Source: UBA4582 sp047630175 | GTDB taxonomy: Bacteria; Pseudomonadota; Gammaproteobacteria; Pseudomonadales; Azotimanducaceae | Reading direction: 5' to 3' | DNA length: 41,918 nucleotides | Assembly: GCA_047630175.1 (NCBI GenBank) | Contig: JBLHVI010000028.1 | Location: 1 to 41,918, forward strand | In this document: one piece after another, positions 16,682 to 24,687 of the stretch | How the letters are laid out: each line of letters starts with the position of its first letter | Position numbering within the stretch: position 1 is the first letter of the stretch | Position numbers and translations under genes: made by a program | Notes under the pieces: model-generated | Told to the model about the DNA's origin: nothing | Databases searched by the model: none | Seen by the model: only the letters and a program-made list of their open reading frames with translations

Positions 16682-19044
16682 CGCGACACTTTATTGAAGG
16701 TGAGGACTTTGCCGGCTTCACATTTTTGAACCCAATGTTCAATGACCATGATCTGGCCACATGGCTGGCGATGGACTTGGACAGTCACGAACGTGTTTGC
16801 CTGAAGGTATTCGCCCGACCGCTATCGACCGAACAACGCCTATTGCTGACAACAGCGATCGACGGTCAGCGCGGGCTGATTCATCCACATATCGTGAGAA
16901 CTTCACGCTTATTAGAGGTTGAGGGGCAAGACCTGCTTGTCGGTCAGTACGTCAAGGGCACCAAATCCCTGTCTCTCACAGGCTCATTTGGTGACCAATG
17001 GCGCCATATCGAGCAGTTGATAGATATTCTCGAATATGCGCACAAGCTCGACACCGCGCATGGGTACTTGCAGGCGCGGAATCTCTTTGAAGATGAACAT
17101 CGTCAACTCTATCTCTCTGACTTTAGTCTGCCGTTACCTGTTTCAGGCGCGTTGTTAGCCACATTGAGCCCTCAAGTTAGAGCTGGCCAGACCGTTGACG
17201 CCTCGGATGACATCTACAGCTTAGGTCAGATCCTGTTTACGTTCATCACCGGACATGCCTGGTCGCCCGGCCAGGCGATCGAGGCTAGCGTCCCGGTAGT
17301 CGATGAAGTTCATCAACTCATCATGGCCATGTTGGCCGAGTCTGCATTTGACCGACCCAGACATCTATCGACCATCCGTGATGTGTTAAATACGCACTAT
17401 GGCCAGGCAGGCCATGGCGTCACAAAACCAGACACCCTCCCCGACGGGCAGGCTGACAGCCGCCGACCTGAACGCAACCCAGCCACATTAACGGCCACTG
17501 CATTCTCGCGTCAGCCGCCGATAAACGTTACAGCGCCTGCGCCAGAACCCGTCGCGCCACCAAAGGCGTTGCAGAAACTGCCAGAAAGTCAATCGGCCAT
17601 GTCGGCAAAACAATTTTTGATCGTGCTGTCGTGTCTCATGTTGCTCGTCATCGGCGTGTTTTTCTTCCTACCTGCAGCGACCACCGGACAGCCACCGCGA
17701 GCAAACGTCGCGGGTCAAAATGCTACCGACCTTAACCAAAGCACGCCTACGGATAGCCAATCCGAACGCTCAGGAGCGGCAAAGCAACCTCTGGCTCCAC
17801 TGGCAATAGCCCGTAACGAACGTATGCTGGCACAAGCAAAGGAGATCGCTTCAGAATTACTGCGAGCGCAAATAGCACTTGAGGATCAGGGTGCACAATT
17901 CTGGAGCACCGTTGCTTACGACGACATCGTACAGCAGGGAATGGCCGGCGATGAACTCTACCGCCAGGGCGATTATGCCCGCGCGCTTGATCAATATCAG
18001 TCAGCCATTGATGCAGCATCGATTCTACTCAGTAGCGTTGCTGGCGTTAGAGCAACCAATGAGGCTATCGCCGCTGATGCATTGTTGGCAGGCGACACAG
18101 ATGAGGCGATAGCAGCCCTGACGATTCTCGGCTTGATTGATCCAACAGACGATGGGATAAAAAAACAGTTACGCCGAGCAGAAAATCTCGTTCAGGTTAT
18201 TGAGCTTGTGATAGCGGCCCAGCAACAAGAAAATAGCCGAGCGTTCACGGACGCAAAAAGTTTATACCAACAAGCGCTAAATTTAGATGCAGCCTGGTTA
18301 CCTGCCAGCCAAGGCCTTAAACGGATGAATGCGAGCCTGCTGCTACAGCGTTTTAATGTCACCATGTCTCGCGGCTTTGCCAGCTTGGAAGCCGGTGATG
18401 TTGACAACGCTAGGGACGCGTTTAATGCGGCCAAAAAAATCATGCCTCAATCTTCTGCGCCGGCTGATGGCCTGACGCAACTGGCCACCGTATCTCAGGC
18501 GCAAGAGATCAGCCGTCTAAAGGCAAACGCTGAGCAAGCCGAAAGTGCAGAAGAATGGCCGGGCGCCATCTCGCTGTTTGAACAACTATTGCGTGTTGAT
18601 CCAACCTTGATCTTCGCGCGCCAGGGACTCGAACAGGCGCGCCAAAGACAAAAACTCCATGAGATCATGACCCGCTATCTCGCCGACCCTGGTCTTATGC
18701 GTGACGATGATGAGTTAAATACTGCCAAACAGACGCTAATCACCTCTTCAAGAGTTAACAATCGTGGCTCTCAACTACGCAAGCAAATTGGCGATCTTTC
18801 ACACCTTATTTCACTTGCTAGAATCCCAATACCCGTCGTACTCACATCCGATAACGTGACGAGTGTTACGGTTTACAAAGTCGGTGCATTCGGCGCTCTG
18901 GCGCGCCGTGAGCTTTCTCTATTTCCCGGTAATTACACAATTGTTGGCAAGCGATCAGGTTATCGAGACGTGCAACGTCGATTGACCTTGGTGGGCGGCA
19001 GTTCACCACAAGCGATTGACGTCAGTTGCGATGAGAAAATCTAA
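16678..19044 (+). CDS. Membrane-anchored pseudokinase with TPR-like repeats
   Basis: 788 residues. Residues 1-235 have a protein-kinase fold. The beta-3 lysine is K43 (VCLKVF), HPHIV follows at 69-73, and the catalytic loop reads HGYLQARN (128-135), with Tyr at the catalytic Asp and Gln at the Lys. The metal-binding motif is DFS (148-150), and a late-lobe DIYSLGQILF follows. I see no glycine-rich loop. Loss of the catalytic Asp marks it as a probable pseudokinase. A Pro-rich linker leads to one transmembrane helix at about 311-332. Periplasmic TPR-like helices follow to about 700 and a PEGA-like beta domain to the end. It opens a tight seven-gene operon and overlaps the next gene by one base (TAATG). 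Confidence 0.88.
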   Translation: MTRHFIEGEDFAGFTFLNPMFNDHDLATWLAMDLDSHERVCLKVFARPLSTEQRLLLTTAIDGQRGLIHPHIVRTSRLLEVEGQDLLVGQYVKGTKSLSLTGSFGDQWRHIEQLIDILEYAHKLDTAHGYLQARNLFEDEHRQLYLSDFSLPLPVSGALLATLSPQVRAGQTVDASDDIYSLGQILFTFITGHAWSPGQAIEASVPVVDEVHQLIMAMLAESAFDRPRHLSTIRDVLNTHYGQAGHGVTKPDTLPDGQADSRRPERNPATLTATAFSRQPPINVTAPAPEPVAPPKALQKLPESQSAMSAKQFLIVLSCLMLLVIGVFFFLPAATTGQPPRANVAGQNATDLNQSTPTDSQSERSGAAKQPLAPLAIARNERMLAQAKEIASELLRAQIALEDQGAQFWSTVAYDDIVQQGMAGDELYRQGDYARALDQYQSAIDAASILLSSVAGVRATNEAIAADALLAGDTDEAIAALTILGLIDPTDDGIKKQLRRAENLVQVIELVIAAQQQENSRAFTDAKSLYQQALNLDAAWLPASQGLKRMNASLLLQRFNVTMSRGFASLEAGDVDNARDAFNAAKKIMPQSSAPADGLTQLATVSQAQEISRLKANAEQAESAEEWPGAISLFEQLLRVDPTLIFARQGLEQARQRQKLHEIMTRYLADPGLMRDDDELNTAKQTLITSSRVNNRGSQLRKQIGDLSHLISLARIPIPVVLTSDNVTSVTVYKVGAFGALARRELSLFPGNYTIVGKRSGYRDVQRRLTLVGGSSPQAIDVSCDEKI

Positions 19045-21101
19045 TGCACGACACGAATGAAGAAAAGAAGATAATCGAAGCCACGCCGTTTACGCGCGCC
19101 GAAGATGCCAAGACGGTCCGGAAATGGCGATTGACGCCTCTGCCAACCCTCTTGTCTTGCGGCTTTATACTGCTGACTCTTGTTGTCCTCTTTATATTCA
19201 ATGCACGCGCCGTGCGCTTCGATGTTACGCCGCAGCCAAGCGGATTTAGCATTGCTGAGGGGTTCTTTACCTATCAATTGGGCGAACGTTACCTGATGTT
19301 GCCGGGTGAATATGTGCTGGAGGCAAATCACCCAGGCTACCAGCCCCTGCGCGAGACCGTTAACGTGGGGGACGATGCCGATCAGGATTACCAGTTTTCT
19401 TTGACACCGTTACCTGGCATTCTCAACGTGACAACGAATACTGAAGCACGCGCCAAAATATTCATTGATGGCGTTGCCGTAGGCGAGACGCCAATGGTGA
19501 TTGACGCAGTCGAGCCAGGTCTCCGTGAGGTCAGCTTAGTCTCTGATCGGTATCAGCCTTACACTCAGGAAATCAACATCCAGGGCAAGCGCATAGCACA
19601 AACCCTGTCGGCCGATTTGCTGCCTGCTTGGGCATTGCTTACCGTCAACTCGGTCCCCAGCGACGCGACAGTAAGTCTCGACGCAATAGCCTTAGCCCAG
19701 ACCCCCGCAACAGTCGAGGCCATCCAAGGTAAACGCCTGCTCCGTATCAGTAAATCAGGCTTTAAACCCAAAGAGCTAGTACTCGATATTGTTGCCGGTA
19801 TTGACCAATCAACCGCGGTGATTAATCTTGACGTTGCTGACGCACAGCTCGCCATCACCTCCAGTCCTTCGGGCGCCAGCATCACCCTAGGTGGACGCTT
19901 TCGGGGCCAAACGCCAATGACATTGACGCTAGTCCCTGCTGCCGCGTATCTCATAAAACTGACCAAAGCGGGCTACGCACAAGTGCAAGGCACCATCGCA
20001 CTGAACGCTGATGACGAACTCACCTTCGACCGTCAACTCAAACCCATTATGGGTACGATCAGCCTTAATTTGATGCCGGTTGACGCGTTGCTATTTGTTG
20101 ATGGTCAGCGCCAATCAACACCGACAACACGACTTGAACTCAATACCAGCCCCCATGACATACGCATTGAGAAGCCCGGTTACGTGACCTACCAGACGGT
20201 CGTCACGCCGCAACCCGGCTTACCACAAGCACTAAATGTCGCACTCCAAACTCTCGAGGAAGCCCGTGTTGCCGCACGGCCAGATACGCTCACTACCAGC
20301 CTTGGCCAAACATTAAAGCTGGTGCTGCCTGGAGAATTTGAGATGGGCGCTGGGCGACGCGAGCCCGGGCGACGTTCAAACGAGATCCAGAAGCAAATAA
20401 GACTCACACGCCCGTACTATATCGGCGAACACGAAGTCACCAATGCGGAGTACAAAAAATACAAAAGCCAGCACGACTCTGGCGTCTTGGGTCGTGCGCT
20501 GCTCAACGAGGCAGAGCGACCCGTCGTTAACCTATCTTGGGAAGAGGCTGTTCGTTTCTGCAATTGGCTTAGCGCGCAGCAAGATCTAACGCCTGCATAC
20601 GAAGCAATCAAGGGCAACTGGCAGGCCGTGACGCCGGTCACTACAGGCTACCGACTACCGACCGAAGCCGAATGGGTGTGGGCAGCTCGTTACGCAGCTG
20701 GGCCTGCACCAACTCGCTTTCCTTGGGGTGATAGCATGCCGCCGGGCAGCGCTGATGCTAACTACGCCGATGCCTCGGCAGAAAATATGGTGACCTACAC
20801 CATAAAGAGCTACAAGGATCATTATCGCGGTCCGTCACCCGTTGGCACATTTTCAGCAAACGGCCGCGGTTTGTTCGATATGGCGGGCAATGTTTCCGAA
20901 TGGATCCACGACTATTACAGTCTTGATATGCCGAAGAGTATACTGTTAGATCCTACGGGTCCCGACGCAGGCCAGTTTCACGTTATCAAAGGATCCAACT
21001 ACACTCACGGACGCTTCAGTGAACTCCGCTGGACTTTCCGAGATTATGGCGACAAAGCCCGTACTGATGTTGGCTTTCGTCTGGCGAGGTATCTTGAATG
21101 A
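19044..21101 (+). CDS. PEGA repeats plus FGE/SUMF1-fold domain, membrane anchored
   Basis: 685 residues. A transmembrane helix at about 33-52 is followed by four to five PEGA-like beta repeats to about residue 400 (PLPGILNVTTNTEARAKIFI, SSPSGASITLGG and others). A formylglycine-generating-enzyme/SUMF1 fold covers about 420-685, with GYRLPTEAEWVWAAR (535-549) and GLFDMAGNVSEW (609-620). Authentic FGE enzymes need a cysteine pair after the GGS element, but the corresponding segment (GSNYTHGRFSELR, 650-662) has none. The only cysteines are C39 and C506. I infer a binding or structural role, as for the GldJ/GldK proteins of gliding/T9SS motors. It overlaps its downstream neighbour as ATGA. Confidence 0.9.
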   Translation: MHDTNEEKKIIEATPFTRAEDAKTVRKWRLTPLPTLLSCGFILLTLVVLFIFNARAVRFDVTPQPSGFSIAEGFFTYQLGERYLMLPGEYVLEANHPGYQPLRETVNVGDDADQDYQFSLTPLPGILNVTTNTEARAKIFIDGVAVGETPMVIDAVEPGLREVSLVSDRYQPYTQEINIQGKRIAQTLSADLLPAWALLTVNSVPSDATVSLDAIALAQTPATVEAIQGKRLLRISKSGFKPKELVLDIVAGIDQSTAVINLDVADAQLAITSSPSGASITLGGRFRGQTPMTLTLVPAAAYLIKLTKAGYAQVQGTIALNADDELTFDRQLKPIMGTISLNLMPVDALLFVDGQRQSTPTTRLELNTSPHDIRIEKPGYVTYQTVVTPQPGLPQALNVALQTLEEARVAARPDTLTTSLGQTLKLVLPGEFEMGAGRREPGRRSNEIQKQIRLTRPYYIGEHEVTNAEYKKYKSQHDSGVLGRALLNEAERPVVNLSWEEAVRFCNWLSAQQDLTPAYEAIKGNWQAVTPVTTGYRLPTEAEWVWAARYAAGPAPTRFPWGDSMPPGSADANYADASAENMVTYTIKSYKDHYRGPSPVGTFSANGRGLFDMAGNVSEWIHDYYSLDMPKSILLDPTGPDAGQFHVIKGSNYTHGRFSELRWTFRDYGDKARTDVGFRLARYLE

Positions 21102-21430
21102 CAGCGCATCTGCTAGCCCGTTTGTTACAACCAACGCCCCTGCTACGACGAATATTATTGTCGAGCATGCTCTTTAGCCTACTGTTCAGCGTAACGACCC
21201 ACAGCAGCATCGCAGCAGAGCAACCGACGTCCGAATCATCAAACGTAGCCGCCACGACCACTTCGCCCGCGAGTGGCGACCCGTCACCGAGTACTACCGT
21301 GCCCGCTGACCCAGAGCTCAGTGAAGCTCCGAAGGCAGAGATAGCGCCGTTGGAGCAAACCGTTGAAACCTTTATCACCAGCGAGGAAATCGATACCGAC
21401 AAAGCCGTCGATTTCCCCACCAACATCTAG
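21098..21430 (+). CDS. Small exported Thr/Ser/Pro-rich protein
   Basis: 110 residues with a signal peptide (ILLSSMLFSLLFSV, cleavage likely after SIA-A) and a short, acidic, low-complexity mature part of about 70 residues rich in Ser, Thr, Pro and Glu. No domain is recognised. The gene overlaps the stop of the PEGA/FGE-like gene as ATGA and lies nine bases before the channel gene, so it is translated within the operon. Small exported partners of this sort often tether or plug a larger complex, but nothing in the sequence proves that. It is the least conserved-looking member of the operon. Confidence 0.7.
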   Translation: MTAHLLARLLQPTPLLRRILLSSMLFSLLFSVTTHSSIAAEQPTSESSNVAATTTSPASGDPSPSTTVPADPELSEAPKAEIAPLEQTVETFITSEEIDTDKAVDFPTNI

Positions 21431-21439
21431 GTAACTCTT

Positions 21440-22234
21440 GTGCAAAGACAATTCCCGATCGAATTCATTTTCCAGCTGTTTTCACTGATCATTGCTATCA
21501 TTATTATCCATGGTATTTATGTTTCTGTGATCAGACCTAACGCCGCCGCGGTACTCGAACAGGAAGCCATTGAAATGAATGCCAATCCTGACTACGTACC
21601 TGAGCGCTCGACCTATGTCGTACTCAGAGACTTTGAGCAGGAATCCTGCTTTATTCTGATGGCGTGGGCACTGGCTCTAATGGCGTTCAAGGCAAATTTA
21701 GCGCGTCAGGAACGTCAAGTGATGCAACTCGATCTGATCCCCAGCAATGCCGGAACCAGTATTTTGCCGGAAGATACCCGTGAATATTCGCGCCCCATTC
21801 AAGCACTGTCAGATCTACAGCAATCATTTCTATTACCGCGAACACTGCTAACAGCTCTGCACAGGTTTAGATCGACGCGCAACATTCAGGATGTATCAAA
21901 CACCGTACGCGCCAGCTGTGCGTCAGAGTCTGACCGCCTTGATTCAGAGTTATCCATGATTCGATATATTGCTTGGGCGATACCCTCGATCGGATTCTTG
22001 GGCACGGTCCGTGGTATTGGCCAGGCGCTTGCGCAAGCTAACAAAGCAGCACAAGGAGATATCGCCGGCGTTACGCAAAGTCTCGGGGTAGCGTTCAACT
22101 CAACCTTTGTCGCGCTACTCATCAGCATTTTTATTATGTTTCTACTGCACCAGCTGCAACTCACTCAGGAACGCCTGGTGCTCGATTCTGAAACCTATTG
22201 CGACAATCGTTTGATCGCACACCTGCAAAGCTAA
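21440..22234 (+). CDS. MotA/TolQ/ExbB-family proton-channel protein
   Basis: 264 residues with four predicted helices at about 8-31, 70-86, 174-197 and 215-238, and a cytosolic loop of about 85 residues between helices 2 and 3. Helix 3 carries the family signature in PSIGFLGTVRGIGQAL, and helix 4 begins GVAFNSTFVALLISIF, matching the TolQ/ExbB pattern with conserved Thr residues facing the pore. These proteins form a pentamer around two single-helix partners and convert proton motive force into work on the envelope. Here the candidate partners are the two VWA proteins downstream; no exbD/tolR/motB gene is present. It starts at GTG 21440 with AGGTAA just upstream. Confidence 0.9.
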   Translation: MQRQFPIEFIFQLFSLIIAIIIIHGIYVSVIRPNAAAVLEQEAIEMNANPDYVPERSTYVVLRDFEQESCFILMAWALALMAFKANLARQERQVMQLDLIPSNAGTSILPEDTREYSRPIQALSDLQQSFLLPRTLLTALHRFRSTRNIQDVSNTVRASCASESDRLDSELSMIRYIAWAIPSIGFLGTVRGIGQALAQANKAAQGDIAGVTQSLGVAFNSTFVALLISIFIMFLLHQLQLTQERLVLDSETYCDNRLIAHLQS

Positions 22235-22245
22235 AGGATTACATT

Positions 22246-23583
22246 TTGACCACCGCCTTGATAGAAATTAACGACAGTAGCGTCGATGTCAGCATTGATG
22301 GCGCCAGCGTTGTCAGCAGCCCCGGCTATGCTGTTCTTGATGGCAGTCACCTGCTCATCGGCGAGACTGCCCAGAAAAATGCGCGCCTGTTACCCCGCTG
22401 GACCAACACACGTTTCTGGCAGCAACTCGATACCAGCCCACTCGCTGCACCCGGCAGCAACATTCGCCACCACGCCGACCTTGTCCTACAACACCTAGAA
22501 ACAATTTGGCAATCCATAGAAACACCCGTTGACGAAGCAGTACTCGCAATTCCTGGTGACTATTCAACCGATCAACTGGGGCTGTTGCTGGGCATTATCA
22601 GGGAAGCTCGGATTCCAGTGGTAGGACTTGTCGACAGCGCGCTAGTGGCGGCGGCCGGTCAGCCCCATCAGCAGTGCTTGTATCTTGATATACACCTACA
22701 TCGCATTACACTAAGCCACTTAGCGACCGACGGTAACATCCGCCGGTCAAGTACCAGCACCGTTATCGAAACGGGCTTGTTTACGCTTTGGGATCGCTGG
22801 GCAGACATTATCGCCAGCCAGTTGATCCAAACATCACGCTATGACCCAATGCACAAAGCCGCTAGTGAGCAATTGCTCTACGATCGCATTCCCAGCTGGA
22901 TCGCCCAACGTGACAGCCAGCCGGACCAGGCTTTTGGCCTTGAACACGATGGTATCCATCATGGCGTGTCAGTATCTGATAATTTGCTACTGAATGCCTG
23001 TAGCAATGTCTACCCCGCCGTAATTCAAGCGGTCAGAGCAGTCATTAAAAGCCCAGGAGCGAGACTCTTGATATCGCATAGATTCGCAGGTTTTCCCGGC
23101 CTGACAGATTCACTCTCTTTGCTACGCGGTGTCAGTGTTGAACGCCTAACGCCCGATACCGTTAGCCTTGGCATGAGCCGTCATCTTGATCGCCTGCGCA
23201 GCGATCGAAATCAAGTCGCTTATATTACTAGTCTACGCATGGAAAACGTAAAGAGCCATGGCGACAAAACAACGACTGCCCAGTCAGATCAGACGTCAGC
23301 GGCTACTAACCAGCAGAAAGTGACCCATCTTCTGCTTGGCAGCCACGCCTGGCCTATCGGCGCGGTCTTGAACGTAGCAGGTATTGACAGCAATCAACTC
23401 CTCGACGACCGACAACGCCCCCGCTTCACGATTTACCCACGAGGACAACAAACCTTTGTAGAAGTCAGTGCCGATACTGGCGTGACGCTCAATCAACAAC
23501 CTATTGATGGTCAAGTACTTGTTAATTCAGGTGATATTATTGCTCTGGATGGACAGTCATTGACACTCATATCGAGCGGCTAA
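22246..23583 (+). CDS. Degenerate Hsp70/actin-fold (ASKHA) protein with FHA-like tail
   Basis: About 445 residues. The frame is open from 22198, but the likely start is TTG at 22246: AAGGA lies seven bases upstream and it avoids overlapping the channel gene. The N-terminal half has an Hsp70-like topology (AVLAIPGDYSTDQ near 105-117, LVDSALVAAAG near 140). The phosphate-binding loops are altered: IEINDSS replaces the DLGTTNS-type loop, LDIHLHRITL replaces the DLGGGT loop, and LISHRFAGFPG replaces the late GG motif. The last 90 residues resemble half of an FHA domain (VTLNQQPIDGQ, VNSGDIIALDG). I infer a cytosolic assembly or docking subunit, possibly without ATPase activity. It lies between the channel and VWA genes. 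Confidence 0.78.
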   Translation: MTTALIEINDSSVDVSIDGASVVSSPGYAVLDGSHLLIGETAQKNARLLPRWTNTRFWQQLDTSPLAAPGSNIRHHADLVLQHLETIWQSIETPVDEAVLAIPGDYSTDQLGLLLGIIREARIPVVGLVDSALVAAAGQPHQQCLYLDIHLHRITLSHLATDGNIRRSSTSTVIETGLFTLWDRWADIIASQLIQTSRYDPMHKAASEQLLYDRIPSWIAQRDSQPDQAFGLEHDGIHHGVSVSDNLLLNACSNVYPAVIQAVRAVIKSPGARLLISHRFAGFPGLTDSLSLLRGVSVERLTPDTVSLGMSRHLDRLRSDRNQVAYITSLRMENVKSHGDKTTTAQSDQTSAATNQQKVTHLLLGSHAWPIGAVLNVAGIDSNQLLDDRQRPRFTIYPRGQQTFVEVSADTGVTLNQQPIDGQVLVNSGDIIALDGQSLTLISSG

Positions 23584-23586
23584 CTC

Positions 23587-24687
23587 ATGGCTAAACGTCG
23601 CGATAACAATGTCTTCAGTATGGCTTTTCTCGACATAATGTCCTGCGGTTTTGGTGCGGTAATTTTGATTTTTATCGTTATCAATCACTCTACCGAGGCA
23701 ACCAGTCAGGAAGTTAACGCTGAGCTGATGGCCGAGGCTAAACTGCTACAGACACAAGTTACTGACGAGACCGCACGTTTGGTAGAGCTCAAAACAACGA
23801 TAGAAGAAGTGCAGGACGAAACCGTCACCACTGCCGAGGTTACCCAAGAAATCATCGAAACTATCGAGATGCTGACCGCCGCTATAGCGAGCGAGGCCGA
23901 ATCTGGAGCCAGCTCGTCAGACTCAATCGAAAAGCTCAAATCAGAGCTGAAATTGCTTGAAGACGAAAATGCCAACCTTGCCGGAACGGTCGACGGATCA
24001 GAACTAGCAGGCACCAGCCTTAGATCATTCGTCGGGGATGGCAATCGGCAATATTTAACCGGCTTAAACGTCGGCGGCGAACACATTTTGGTCTTGATTG
24101 ATGCCTCGGCCAGCATGCTGCACAGAACGATTGTCAACGCGATACGATTAAACTTGTTACCTGACGAGCAGAAGCGAAGAGCGACAAAGTGGCAAAGGGC
24201 GATACGCACGGTGGATTGGATTACCGCCAATTTACCCAAAGACGCTGAATTTTCCCTGATGGCATTCAATACGGCTGTTATACCGCTGGGAACTGCTGCC
24301 GGGGGCGGTCCTAAACCTTGGGTCAGCACGAGTGACCGAGCAACTATGGATGCAACACTCGATAAGCTATACCAGCTAGCACCCAACGGCGGTACTTCGC
24401 TGTTCGCAGCTTTCGCTGCCATCAGACAGATGGAAACGCCACCTGACAATATTTTTCTAATCGTTGATGGCCTGCCGACTCAGGGTGAAGGACCATCGCG
24501 AAGTACCGTTAGCAGCAAAGAGCGCGTCAAACTCTTCAGCCGAGCACTAACGCAGCTACCGCGTAGCATCCCCATTAATATCATTTTGTTTCCAATGGAA
24601 GGCGATCCCATGGCGACTCCATCGTTCTGGATTTTGGCTCAACAGACCGGCGGCTCATTTATGAGCCCCTCAAAGGACTGGCCATAA
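23587..24687 (+). CDS. VWA protein with ExbD-like N-terminal helix (1)
   Basis: 366 residues. A short basic cytosolic end is followed by one transmembrane helix with the motif AFLDIMSCGFGAVILIF (13-29). Next come a coiled-coil-prone Glu-rich region (about 40-135) and a von Willebrand A domain (about 165-360). The MIDAS metal site is intact: D172-A-S-A-S176, with GGTSLF and IVDG later. D16 lies in the helix where ExbD/TolR carry their proton-binding Asp. Such a protein would sit in the inner membrane with the VWA domain in the periplasm, where a metal-dependent adhesion site could bind a partner. Three bases separate it from the previous gene and one base overlaps the next. Confidence 0.88.
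   Translation: MAKRRDNNVFSMAFLDIMSCGFGAVILIFIVINHSTEATSQEVNAELMAEAKLLQTQVTDETARLVELKTTIEEVQDETVTTAEVTQEIIETIEMLTAAIASEAESGASSSDSIEKLKSELKLLEDENANLAGTVDGSELAGTSLRSFVGDGNRQYLTGLNVGGEHILVLIDASASMLHRTIVNAIRLNLLPDEQKRRATKWQRAIRTVDWITANLPKDAEFSLMAFNTAVIPLGTAAGGGPKPWVSTSDRATMDATLDKLYQLAPNGGTSLFAAFAAIRQMETPPDNIFLIVDGLPTQGEGPSRSTVSSKERVKLFSRALTQLPRSIPINIILFPMEGDPMATPSFWILAQQTGGSFMSPSKDWP

Noticed and set aside
23706..24449. 247-codon minus-strand frame opposite the first VWA gene
   Set aside because: Ser/Ala/Val-rich low-complexity translation opposite a gene with intact MIDAS motifs.
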